Shown here: in pieces, positions 1-9,243 of the stretch
How the letters are laid out: every line of letters starts with the position of its first letter
Numbering within the stretch: position 1 is the first letter of the stretch
NCBI RefSeq assembly: GCF_001279775.1
Contig: NZ_LGDG01000231.1
Coordinates: 1-64,000, forward strand
DNA length: 64,000 nt
DNA from: Streptomyces sp. MMG1533
GTDB lineage: Bacteria > Actinomycetota > Actinomycetes > Streptomycetales > Streptomycetaceae
Direction: 5' to 3'
The notes under the pieces: generated by a model
Seen by the model: only the letters and a program-made list of their open reading frames with translations
What the model was told of the DNA's origin: nothing
Database searches by the model: none
Translations under genes and position numbers: made by a program

Positions 1-39
1 CATCTCGCCGACCCACTCACCCATCGCCACACAACGAGT

Positions 40-69
40 CTGGCCCTGCCGCTCACGCGGCAGGGCCAG
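40..69. terminator. Perfect 13-bp hairpin, probable terminator
   Basis: Two 13-base arms (40-52 and 57-69) are exact reverse complements around a 4-base TCAC loop. There is no T-tract, which is normal for Streptomyces terminators. It probably ends a gene lying left of the window and insulates the tRNA/SDR locus that follows. Bases 70-180 contain no gene that I can support. Confidence 0.65.
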
Positions 70-180
70 AACCCCAAGATCTTCATCAGCCTTCTAGGCC
101 CTGTCCGACGACGACGTCCGGTCCGTCTCACTCGCCCTGGCCGCCCGTAAAACCGTGCGACGCGCCGATGGGGGCGCGGT

Positions 181-186
181 TAGGAT
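181..186 (+). promoter_or_regulatory. Possible -10 box for the tRNA-SDR-LRR transcript
   Basis: TAGGAT matches the Streptomyces -10 consensus and would start transcription near 193, about 6 bases before the first tRNA-like gene. No convincing -35 box is visible at 17-19 bases upstream, so this is a weak call based on position and one hexamer. Confidence 0.3.
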
Positions 187-198
187 CCGGGGGCGCGG

Positions 199-270
199 CC
201 GGGCGTAGCGCAGAGGCAGTCGCACCGCCTTGCTCAGGCGGATACGCCGGTTCGAATCCGGTCGTCCGGG
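199..270 (+). tRNA. Non-canonical tRNA, anticodon GCU, no long variable arm
   Basis: The sequence folds as a cloverleaf. The acceptor is CCGGGCG (199-205) with CGTCCGG (263-269), allowing one G-U pair. The D arm starts at 208. The anticodon stem CCGCC/GGCGG (225-229, 237-241) encloses loop TTGCTCA, and the T arm is GCCGG-TTCGAAT-CCGGT (246-262). The discriminator is G270 and CCA is not encoded. Anticodon 232-234 is GCU, which belongs to serine, yet the variable loop is only 4 bases, whereas a bacterial serine tRNA needs a long variable arm for SerRS. The first acceptor pair is C-G and the fourth D-stem pair is mismatched (C211-T220). The D arm is nearly identical to those of the other two tRNA-like genes in this locus. 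It is probably an orphan or special-purpose tRNA; a decayed tRNA remains possible. Confidence 0.7.
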
Positions 271-281
271 CCCGCGCAGGT

Positions 282-356
282 GGGTCGGTAGCGCAGAGGC
301 AGGCGCACCGCCTTGTCAGGGCGGAAACGCCGGTTCGAATCCGGCCCGGCCCACCA
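282..356 (+). tRNA. Non-canonical tRNA, anticodon GUC (Asp box)
   Basis: This is a good cloverleaf: acceptor GGGTCGG (282-288) pairs with CCGGCCC (346-352), with one wobble. D stem GCGC/GCGC is perfect, the anticodon stem is CCGCC/GGCGG with loop TTGTCAG (anticodon GUC at 315-317), the variable loop is 4 bases, and the T arm is GCCGG-TTCGAAT-CCGGC. CCA is encoded at 354-356. The discriminator is A353, whereas bacterial aspartate tRNAs rely on G73. It lies 11 bases after the GCU tRNA and 28 bases before the start codon of the SDR-like gene, so all three may share a transcript. It differs in sequence from the normal Streptomyces tRNA-Asp as I remember it. Confidence 0.78.
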
Positions 357-384
357 CGGCACGGCACCGGACGGGCGGGGACAC

Positions 385-1713
385 ATGCGTGACGCACTCG
401 GCGAGGAGGAGTTGGCCGCCTTCCACCGTACGGTCGCCAGGCTACGGGCGCTGCCCGTCGACGACCCCGTACGCCTGCACGCGGAGCAGGCCGCCGCCTC
501 CTTCGCGAGGGACGGACGCCTGCGCCGCCGCAAGGCCCGGGGCGCCGAACTGTCCGCCGCCGACGCCGAGGTGATGGCCGCGACCGCGACCGGCGCGCCC
601 GACCGGCGCGAGGACGCCCCACTGGGCGCGGCGGGTACCGGCGGACTCTTCCGCAAGCCGCGCACCTGCTACGTCTGCAAGTCGCCCTACCGGCAGGTCG
701 ATTCCTTCTACCACCGCCTGTGCCCGCGCTGCGCCGCCGACAACACGGCCCGCCGCGCCCTGAGCACCGACCTCGGCGGACGCCGGGTGCTCCTCACCGG
801 CGGCCGGGTGAAGATCGGCTTCCAGCTGGCGCTGATGATGCTGCGCGACGGCGCCCAGCTGCTGGTCACCTCGCGCTTCCCGCACGACACCGTGCGCCGT
901 TTCCGGGCCGAGCCGGGCAGCGAGAAGTGGCTGGACCGGCTGACCGTCCTCGCCGTCGATCTGCGCGACCCACGCCAAGTGCTGGGCCTGTGCGAGGAGT
1001 TGCGGCAGGAGGGCGAGCCGCTGGACGTCCTCGTCAACAACGCCGCGCAGACCGTGCGCCGCCCGCCAGAGTCGTACGCGCTGCTCGCGGCAGGGGAGTA
1101 CGACGCGCTGCCCGAGGACGCACGTCACGCGCCCGGCTTCACGCCGATGCGCATGCTGGGCGGCGGTGCCGCGTCCCTGCCGGTCGCGCTGCGCGAGGCC
1201 GACGAGGCCGGACTGCTGCCCGACCCGTCCCCGGAGAACTCCTGGTCGGCCCGGCTCGGCGCCCTCGACCCGGCCGAGGTCCTGGAGACCCAGCTGGTCA
1301 ACGCACTGGCCCCGGCCCTGCTGTGCGACCGGCTGCTGCCCCTGCTGCTCGCCTCGCCGCACCCGCGCCGGTACGTGGTCAACGTGACCGCCGTGGAGGG
1401 CCGGTTCGCCGTCCGCAACAAGATGGCCGGCCACCCGCACACCAACATGGCCAAGGCCGCCCTCAACATGCTCACCCGGACCAGCGCCGCCGAACTCGCC
1501 GAGCAGGGCGTGCACATGTGCGCCGTCGACACCGGCTGGATCACCGACGAGAACCCGGCGCCGAAGAAGGCCCGGATGGCGGGCGCGGGCTTCCGTACGC
1601 CACTGGACATCGTGGACGGCGCGGCCCGCGTGTACGACCCGATCGTGCGCGGCGAGGCCGGGGACCCCGTGTCCGGGGTGTTCCTCAAGGACTACCGGGA
1701 GGCGCAGTGGTGA
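385..1713 (+). CDS. Zinc-ribbon plus SDR-fold (Rossmann) protein, probable catalytic change
   Basis: 442 residues. The start at ATG 385 is chosen because the longer frame would begin inside the tRNA at 313. Residues 1-90 are a charged helical region. C95-x2-C98 and C113-x2-C116 form a zinc ribbon. From about residue 130 there is a short-chain dehydrogenase fold: a TGG..KIG dinucleotide loop near T138, a D-L-R segment after beta-3, and NNA at 218-220. The SDR active-site Y-x3-K is here T353-x3-K357, and the usual serine region reads NVTAVEG (333-339), so the catalytic tyrosine is missing. Some NAD(P) binding seems likely, but dehydrogenase activity is doubtful. The stop overlaps the start of the LRR gene. 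The position between atypical tRNA genes and the zinc ribbon suggest nucleic-acid or tRNA contact; that is inference. I know no characterised member of this combination. Confidence 0.8.
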   Translation: MRDALGEEELAAFHRTVARLRALPVDDPVRLHAEQAAASFARDGRLRRRKARGAELSAADAEVMAATATGAPDRREDAPLGAAGTGGLFRKPRTCYVCKSPYRQVDSFYHRLCPRCAADNTARRALSTDLGGRRVLLTGGRVKIGFQLALMMLRDGAQLLVTSRFPHDTVRRFRAEPGSEKWLDRLTVLAVDLRDPRQVLGLCEELRQEGEPLDVLVNNAAQTVRRPPESYALLAAGEYDALPEDARHAPGFTPMRMLGGGAASLPVALREADEAGLLPDPSPENSWSARLGALDPAEVLETQLVNALAPALLCDRLLPLLLASPHPRRYVVNVTAVEGRFAVRNKMAGHPHTNMAKAALNMLTRTSAAELAEQGVHMCAVDTGWITDENPAPKKARMAGAGFRTPLDIVDGAARVYDPIVRGEAGDPVSGVFLKDYREAQW

Positions 1714-2897
1714 GCGACCGACCCGTGACGGGCTTTGCCGGTGTCCCGCCCGTCGTGCCGCGCCCGCCCTTCGAACTCGCCCCGCTGCTGGACTGGTTGC
1801 GGGCGGGCCGCCCGGCCGGGGAACGCCTGGACTTCACGGCCGGTACGGCTCTCCCCGACGGCCGCCTCGACCTGTGCAAGCAGGGACTGGGTGCCGAGGG
1901 CGCAGCCCTGGTCGCCGAAGCGCTCTCCCAAGGCCCGTCTCCCGTACGGCACTTGCTGCTCGGCACGGACGGACTCGGCGACGCGGGTGCCGACGTAGTG
2001 GCCGGCGCGAACACCGGCGTCGAGACGCTCTACCTCGGCTGCAACAACATCACCGCGGGCGGCGCCTGCCGGATCGCCGACCAGCTGCGCGCCTCCCCGC
2101 AGGTCGTCACCGGCGTCTGGCTGAAGCGCAACCCGTTGGGCCGCGGGGGAGGCCGGGCCGCGGCCGAACTCGTCGAGTCGGCCCGGTCGTTGCGCACCCT
2201 CGACCTCGTCCAGACCGGCCTCGACGCGGCGGGCGTCGCCGTCCTCGCCGACGCGCTCCTCGCGGCCACCGGCAACGGGCGTCGTGTCGAACGGCTCTTC
2301 GTCGGCGGCAACCCGCTGGGTACAGCCGGGGCGGAACCGCTCGCCGCAGTGATCGAGGCCGGGGCGATCGACGAACTGTACGTCTCCGCGGCCGGGTTGG
2401 GCGACGTGGGCGCCGACCATCTCTCCCACGCCCTGGAGCGGGCACCTTACGGACGACTCGTCCGCCTGTCCGTAGCCGGCAACGGCATCGGTCCGCAGGC
2501 CGCGGCCCGGCTGGTGGCGGCGGCGACCACGGCCGGTGTGACCCTGCTCGACCTCGGCCGGGTCCGGGCGGCGGCGGTCCTCGGTGCGACCGACAACCGC
2601 ATCGACGTGTCGGCCGCCGGGACGATCGCGGAGGCCCTGGCGGCCACCGACCACCGCCTCACCCACCTCGTCCTCACCCACACCGGCATGCGCAGCCGCG
2701 AGGCCCACCGCCTCCTCGACACCGCACCCCACGCCACCACAGCCACCCGCTTCGTCCTCGGCCGGGGCATCGCCACCAGCGTCAAACGCCGCCTGGACGC
2801 CCTCAGCGCCCACGTCCCGGCCCCGGAGGTCCCGGCCGACGTGGCAGCCGTACGCAGCGTGCACAGAACAGCCCCCCGGCAACAGCCGGAGGGCTAG
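1710..2897 (+). CDS. Leucine-rich-repeat protein of the ribonuclease-inhibitor type
   Basis: 395 residues, starting at GTG 1710 (or GTG 1707), with the GTGA overlapping the stop of the SDR-like gene, so translation is coupled. After a proline-rich N-terminus of about 50 residues, eight to nine repeats of about 28 residues follow, each with an L-x-L-x3-x-L/I strand and an A-rich helix (for example LDLCKQGLG, LYLGCNNIT, VWLKRNPLG, LFVGGNPLG). This is the RNI-like, protein-binding LRR class. There is no signal peptide or membrane segment, so it should be cytosolic. Repeats 8-9 (around 2550-2600) are less regular. It probably serves as the scaffold or partner of the SDR-like protein encoded just upstream. 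The function is unknown. Confidence 0.8.
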   Translation: MSDRPVTGFAGVPPVVPRPPFELAPLLDWLRAGRPAGERLDFTAGTALPDGRLDLCKQGLGAEGAALVAEALSQGPSPVRHLLLGTDGLGDAGADVVAGANTGVETLYLGCNNITAGGACRIADQLRASPQVVTGVWLKRNPLGRGGGRAAAELVESARSLRTLDLVQTGLDAAGVAVLADALLAATGNGRRVERLFVGGNPLGTAGAEPLAAVIEAGAIDELYVSAAGLGDVGADHLSHALERAPYGRLVRLSVAGNGIGPQAAARLVAAATTAGVTLLDLGRVRAAAVLGATDNRIDVSAAGTIAEALAATDHRLTHLVLTHTGMRSREAHRLLDTAPHATTATRFVLGRGIATSVKRRLDALSAHVPAPEVPADVAAVRSVHRTAPRQQPEG

Positions 2898-2911
2898 TCT
2901 GAGATCAAGGG

Positions 2912-2985
2912 CGGGGTCGTAGCGCAGAGGCAGGCGCGCCGGTCTCCAGAACCGGAACACGCTGGTTCGAATCCAGTCGCCCCGC
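2912..2985 (+). tRNA. Non-canonical tRNA, anticodon CCA (Trp), bulged acceptor
   Basis: D stem GCGC/GCGC (2922-2925, 2934-2937), anticodon stem CCGGT/ACCGG with loop CTCCAGA (anticodon 2946-2948, CCA) and T arm GCTGG-TTCGAAT-CCAGT (2961-2977) are all sound. The acceptor pairs only if T2917 is bulged: CGGGG-CG (2912-2916, 2918-2919) against CGCCCCG (2978-2984). Position 73 is C and CCA is not encoded; bacterial tRNA-Trp normally carries G73. The D arm matches the GUC and GCU tRNA-like genes at 199-356. It lies 15 bases after the LRR stop. TAGTCT at 2895-2900 could act as its own -10 box. It is not a normal housekeeping tRNA-Trp, and could be a special-purpose or decaying gene. Confidence 0.65.
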
Positions 2986-3008
2986 CCCCCCCTGGACGGC
3001 AGTGGCTG

Positions 3009-3986
3009 TCAGCCGGCCGCGCGGGCCGCCATCCGCGCCTTGCGCGCGGCCAGCTTCTCGTCGAACTTCGACGCCTCCGCGTCCAGGCCGCCCATGTACA
3101 GGCCGAGTTCCTCCTGGGCCTTGAGACCCTCGGGGCCGAGGCCGTCGATCTCCAGGACCTTCAGGAAGCGCAGCACGGGCTGGAGGACGTCGTCGTGGTG
3201 GATGCGCATGTTGTAGACCTCGCCGATCGCCATCTGCGCGGCGGCCCGCTCGAAGCCGGGCATGCCGTGGCCGGGCATCCGGAAGTTCACGATCACGTCG
3301 CGCACCGCCTGCATCGTGAGGTCGGGCGCCAGGTCGAAGGCCGCCTTCAGCAGGTTGCGGTAGAAGACCATGTGCAGGTTCTCGTCGGTCGCGATGCGCG
3401 CCAGCATGCGGTCGCAGACCGGGTCCCCGGACTGGTGGCCGGTGTTGCGGTGCGAGACGCGGGTCGCGAGCTCCTGGAAGGCGACGTAGGCCACCGAGTG
3501 CAGCATCGAGTGGCGGTTGTCCGACTCGAAGCCTTCGGCCATGTGGGCCATCCGGAACTGCTCCAGCTTGTCCGGGTCGACCGCGCGCGAGGCGAGCAGG
3601 TAGTCGCGCATCACGATGCCGTGCCGGCCCTCCTCCGCGGTCCAGCGGTGCACCCAGGTGCCCCAGGCGCCGTCACGGCCGAAGAGGCTGGCGATCTCGT
3701 GGTGGTAGCTGGGGAGGTTGTCCTCCGTGAGAAGGTTGACCACCAGCGCGATCCGGCCGAGCTCGGTGACCTTGGACTGCTCCTTGTCCCACGCCTCGCC
3801 GTCCTCGAAGATGCCCGGGAAGTTGCGGCCGTCGCTCCACGGGACATACTCGTGCGGCATCCAGTCCTTGGCGACCTTCAAGTGCCGGTTGAGCTCCTGC
3901 TCGACGACTTCCTCCAGCGCATACAGCAGGCGGGCGTCGGTCCAGGCGGAGGACGGGCTGCCGAGGTGAGGGGAAGTGATCGTCAC
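3009..3986 (-). CDS. desA: Acyl-ACP desaturase (soluble di-iron stearoyl-ACP desaturase family)
   Basis: 325 residues, GTG start at 3986 with GGAG upstream. It belongs to the soluble plant-type acyl-ACP desaturases, which insert a double bond into saturated acyl chains carried on ACP, using a di-iron centre, O2 and electrons from ferredoxin. Two E/D-E-x2-H iron-binding motifs are visible: EEGRH in the middle and DENLH about 60 residues further on. Length and motif spacing fit the actinobacterial DesA family. There is no membrane segment. It is preceded by an unusually ordered triple operator (4049-4094), so expression is probably controlled by a dedicated repressor, plausibly one sensing acyl-CoA or fatty acid. 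It is transcribed away from ddaH and is not obviously in an operon. The symbol is by family resemblance. Confidence 0.93.
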   Translation of the reverse strand: MTITSPHLGSPSSAWTDARLLYALEEVVEQELNRHLKVAKDWMPHEYVPWSDGRNFPGIFEDGEAWDKEQSKVTELGRIALVVNLLTEDNLPSYHHEIASLFGRDGAWGTWVHRWTAEEGRHGIVMRDYLLASRAVDPDKLEQFRMAHMAEGFESDNRHSMLHSVAYVAFQELATRVSHRNTGHQSGDPVCDRMLARIATDENLHMVFYRNLLKAAFDLAPDLTMQAVRDVIVNFRMPGHGMPGFERAAAQMAIGEVYNMRIHHDDVLQPVLRFLKVLEIDGLGPEGLKAQEELGLYMGGLDAEASKFDEKLAARKARMAARAAG

Positions 3987-4048
3987 GGGTACTCCAGGGG
4001 GACGCGGAACAGATACGAGGGCAGCCGGCGAGCGGTGCCGAGCCGGTA

Positions 4049-4094
4049 CCTACGGAATCGTAGGCTACGTATCCGTAGGTTACGAGACCGTAGG
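4049..4094 (-). promoter_or_regulatory. Triple 15-bp operator upstream of the desaturase
   Basis: Three copies of a 14-base core TACG-N4-CGTAGG begin at 4051, 4066 and 4081, an exact 15-bp period. Each is an imperfect palindrome: CCTACG-GAAT-CGTAGG (perfect 6-base arms), GCTACG-TATC-CGTAGG and GTTACG-AGAC-CGTAGG. They sit 63-108 bp upstream of the GTG start, next to a TTTACA (minus strand, 4105-4110) that could be a -35 box. The arrangement suits cooperative binding of a dimeric repressor, for example TetR family. No such regulator gene lies nearby, so it would act in trans. Confidence 0.75.
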
Positions 4095-4196
4095 TTAAGG
4101 TCGGTGTAAAGATCCCTGATCAGCGGTGTTGCCCTGGCATGACAAACGGCCCCGGAAGCGCAGGTCCAGGGCCGGAAACGTGAGGCGCTCACCCGC

Positions 4197-4973
4197 TCAT
4201 GCATACAGCTCCCGCATCCGCACCGAGAGGCATGTCACACAGCCTTCGAGCTTCTCGAACTCGCTGATGTCGACCAGGACGGGCTCGTGGCCGAGGTCCC
4301 CGAGCAGTTCGGCGGTCTTCGGCGCGCTCGCCGCCATCAGCAGCTCGGCGCCGCCGAGCAGCACCACATGCGCCCCGGACTCCTCCGGCACCGGCAGGAA
4401 GCGCGGGAACAGCGAGGGTGCGTCCAGTTGCGGGATGCGTCCGAGGACGGTCCCGTCGGGCAGTGCGGTGACCGCGGTCTTCAGATGCAGCACCTTGCTC
4501 ACCGGCACGGCCACGATCCGTGCCCCGAGCGGCTCGAAGGCGGCCCGCAGCTGCTGGACCCCCGCCGCGTTGGTGCGGCCGCCCCGGCCGACGTAGATGG
4601 TGTCGCCGACCTTCAGCACGTCGCCGCCGTCCAGCGTGCCCGGCTCCCAGATCCAGTTGACCGAGCAGCCCAGGCGGGCCACGGCCTCCTCGACCCCGAT
4701 GGTCTCCTCGCGCCGGGACTCGGCGCCGGGCCGGGTGATCAGCGCGACGTTCTTGTACATGACGACGGTGTCCTCGACGAAGACCGAGTCGGGGCAGTCG
4801 TCCTCCGGATCCACCTCGATGGTCTCCCAGCCGTGTGTGCGCAGGGCCTCGACATACGCCTCCCACTGTTCGAGCGCGAGGTCGACGTCGACCTTCTCGC
4901 GCTCGATGTGCGTCACCAGACCTTCGGCGAGGCGGGGGCTGGGGCGGCGGACGAGGGCCTTCTTGCTGGGCAC
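4197..4973 (-). CDS. ddaH: Dimethylarginine dimethylaminohydrolase (DDAH)
   Basis: 258 residues from GTG 4973, chosen because GGAG lies 8 bases upstream; a longer ATG frame from 5039 lacks a ribosome site. It is a guanidino-modifying hydrolase that converts N-methylated arginines to citrulline and (di)methylamine in the cytosol. The family's pentein features are visible: an N-terminal R-x-P segment, a substrate-contacting DSVFVED block, GTLDGGDVL, the catalytic histidine in LHLKTAV and the catalytic cysteine in GCVTCLSVR near the C-terminus. Length equals that of studied Streptomyces DDAH. A single gene between the divergent desaturase operator and the UvrA2-like gene, with 85 bp behind it. 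Confidence 0.93.
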   Translation of the reverse strand: MPSKKALVRRPSPRLAEGLVTHIEREKVDVDLALEQWEAYVEALRTHGWETIEVDPEDDCPDSVFVEDTVVMYKNVALITRPGAESRREETIGVEEAVARLGCSVNWIWEPGTLDGGDVLKVGDTIYVGRGGRTNAAGVQQLRAAFEPLGARIVAVPVSKVLHLKTAVTALPDGTVLGRIPQLDAPSLFPRFLPVPEESGAHVVLLGGAELLMAASAPKTAELLGDLGHEPVLVDISEFEKLEGCVTCLSVRMRELYA

Positions 4974-5058
4974 GAGGGGATCTCCGGATCGGGTGGGACA
5001 GGATTGTGGCCTGCCCGCCATCATGCAGGGCCGGTGCACGTGGGCAAAACCCTCGGTG

Positions 5059-7314
<2,256 letters not shown>

Positions 7315-7324
7315 GCACCCGACG

Positions 7325-8947
7325 CTAGGCGGGATACCCGACAGCTTCTGGCGTGATTTCCTTGAGTTCTCCGTCGAGGAGCAGCCAGCGCGTGACGCCG
7401 ATGCCCTCCAGGAACGGCAGGTCGTGACTGGCCACGATCAGCGCTCCCTCGTACGACTCCAGGGCCGTCGTCAGCTGCCGCACGCTCGCCATGTCGAGGT
7501 TGTTCGTCGGCTCGTCCAGCATCAGCAGCTGCGGCGCGGGCTCGGCCAGCATCAGCGCCGCCAGTGCCGCCCGGAAGCGTTCGCCGCCGGACAGCGTGGC
7601 CGCCTTCTGGTCGGCACGGGCACCCCGGAACAGGAAGCGGGCCAGCCGCGCCCGGACCCGGTTGTTGGTCGCGGCCGGAGCGAACCCGGCCACGTTCTCG
7701 GCGACGGTCAGCTCGCCGTCGAGCACGTCGAGCCGCTGCGGCAGGAAGCGAAGGGGGACATGGGCCTTCGCCTCGCCGGAGACCGGCTCCAACTCCCCGG
7801 CGATCGTGCGCAACAGCGTCGTCTTGCCCGCGCCGTTGCGCCCGATCAGCGCGATCCGCTCCGGACCGCGCAGGTCGAGGCCGCCCGCCACGCGTGCGCC
7901 GTACGCCAGTTCCAGATCCTGGAGGGTGAGGACGGTACGGCCCGGTGGTACGGCCGTGTACGGCAGGTCGACGCGGATCTCGTCGTCGTCCCGTACGGCC
8001 TCCTCCGCCTCGTCGAGCCGTTCCCTGGCCTGGGCCAGCCGCTCCTCGTGCATGATGCGGTGCTTGCCCGCGGACTCCTGTGCCGCGCGCTTGCGCGCCC
8101 CCATGACGATCTTCGGCTCGCGCTTCTGGTCCCACATCTTCTGCCCGTAGCGTTTGCGCCGGGCCAACTTGACCTGGGCATCCGCCAGTTCGCGCTTCTG
8201 CTTCTTCAGATCGGACTCGGCGACCCGCACCATCCGCTCGGCGGCCTCCTGTTCGGTGGCGAGGGCCTCCTCGTAGGCGGAGAAGTTGCCGCCGTACCAG
8301 GTGACCTCCCCGGAGTGCAGATCGGCGATCTGGTCGACCAGTTCCAGGAGTTCGCGGTCGTGGCTGACCACGACCATGACGCCCGGCCAGGACGCGACGG
8401 CCGAGTACAGCCGCCTGCGTGCGTACAGGTCCAGGTTGTTCGTGGGCTCGTCGAGCAGCAGGACGTCCGGCCGACGCAACAGCAGTGCGGCCAGACGCAG
8501 GAGCACCGACTCGCCGCCCGACACCTCACCGATCGTGCGGTCCAACTCGATGTGGTCGAGCCCGAGTTCGCCGAGGGTGGCCAGTGCGCGCTCCTCCACG
8601 TCCCAGTCGTCGCCGATCGTCTCGAAGTGCTCCTCGGCCGCGTCGCCCGCCTCGATGGCGTGCAGCGCGGCCCGCTGTGCGGCGATGCCGAGCGCCTCGT
8701 CGACCCTCAAGTGGGTGTCGAGGGTGACGTTCTGCGGGAGGCAACCGACCTCGCCCGCGACGCGGACGGTGCCGTCGGCCGGGGTGAGTTCTCCGGCGAT
8801 CAGCTTCAACAGGGTGGACTTTCCCGACCCGTTGACGCCGACGAGGCCGGTGCGGCCGGGGCCGAACGCCACGTCGAGGCCTTCGAAGACGTGGGTGCCG
8901 TCGGGCCAGGCGAAGGCGAGGGATGTACAGGTGATGGAAGTAGACAT
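7325..8947 (-). CDS. ABC-F family ATPase (ribosome-protection type)
   Basis: 540 residues from ATG 8947, preceded by CGGAGA. Two ABC domains without membrane segments: Walker A GVNGSGKST and GRNGAGKTT, signatures VSGGESVLL and LSGGERFRA, separated by a charged, K/R/E-rich linker of about 80 residues (residues about 240-320) typical of the ABC-F inter-domain arm that reaches the ribosomal exit site. ABC-F proteins bind the ribosome and either rescue stalling or displace antibiotics. The downstream neighbour is the UvrA2-like gene. A well-formed promoter lies about 220 bp upstream, leaving a long leader, so leader-controlled induction is possible. Specificity is unknown. Confidence 0.93.
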   Translation of the reverse strand: MSTSITCTSLAFAWPDGTHVFEGLDVAFGPGRTGLVGVNGSGKSTLLKLIAGELTPADGTVRVAGEVGCLPQNVTLDTHLRVDEALGIAAQRAALHAIEAGDAAEEHFETIGDDWDVEERALATLGELGLDHIELDRTIGEVSGGESVLLRLAALLLRRPDVLLLDEPTNNLDLYARRRLYSAVASWPGVMVVVSHDRELLELVDQIADLHSGEVTWYGGNFSAYEEALATEQEAAERMVRVAESDLKKQKRELADAQVKLARRKRYGQKMWDQKREPKIVMGARKRAAQESAGKHRIMHEERLAQARERLDEAEEAVRDDDEIRVDLPYTAVPPGRTVLTLQDLELAYGARVAGGLDLRGPERIALIGRNGAGKTTLLRTIAGELEPVSGEAKAHVPLRFLPQRLDVLDGELTVAENVAGFAPAATNNRVRARLARFLFRGARADQKAATLSGGERFRAALAALMLAEPAPQLLMLDEPTNNLDMASVRQLTTALESYEGALIVASHDLPFLEGIGVTRWLLLDGELKEITPEAVGYPA

Positions 8948-9166
8948 ACGGGGTCTCCGCGGTTGCTTGAGCCGGTCGGGGGCAAACGCGTATCGAGACA
9001 CCTGCGACCGAGGGGAGACAGGCCCCGGGAGCATGAAGAAAGCCCTGTTCCGGAGGACGGCTCGAACGCCGAGGTCGCACGCAGCGCACACACCTCATGT
9101 GTGTGACGTGGTGTCTCAGGACCTCAGACGAGCAACGTCCTTCTCCAATCGACGGCAACAGGACCG
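8948..9166 (-). promoter_or_regulatory. About 220-nt leader of the ABC-F gene, possible attenuator
   Basis: The promoter at 9173-9201 would start transcription near 9166, giving a long untranslated leader. On the transcript strand it holds a short perfect hairpin (7-bp CACACAC/GTGTGTG stem around an ATGAG loop, near 9075-9095), a small reading frame starting at that ATG, and GC-rich inverted segments before the coding start. Resistance-type ABC-F genes in actinobacteria and Firmicutes are often controlled by ribosome-mediated attenuation in such leaders. The mechanism here is inference; no clear terminator/antiterminator pair can be proven by eye. Confidence 0.45.
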
Positions 9167-9172
9167 CTGTAC

Positions 9173-9201
9173 AACGTATGAGCGGCCTTGCGGGCTGTCA
9201 A
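9173..9201 (-). promoter_or_regulatory. Strong sigma-70-type promoter for the ABC-F gene
   Basis: On the minus strand: TTGACA (9196-9201), a 17-base spacer, then TACGTT (9173-9178). The -35 box is a perfect consensus and the -10 fits TANNNT, which is rare in this GC-rich window. Transcription would start near 9166. Confidence 0.75.
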
Positions 9202-9243
9202 CGAATTAACTGAGCCTTGATCCCACCGTCCGAAGGAGACCCC

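Noticed and set aside
199..356. Tandem tRNAs as an attachment site for an integrated element
   Set aside because: No integrase, excisionase, or direct repeat of a tRNA 3' end is visible in the window, and the flanking genes look chromosomal.
442..1515. A 357-codon minus-strand frame across the SDR-like gene
   Set aside because: No recognisable motif, and the plus-strand gene has a zinc ribbon and a Rossmann fold in its frame.
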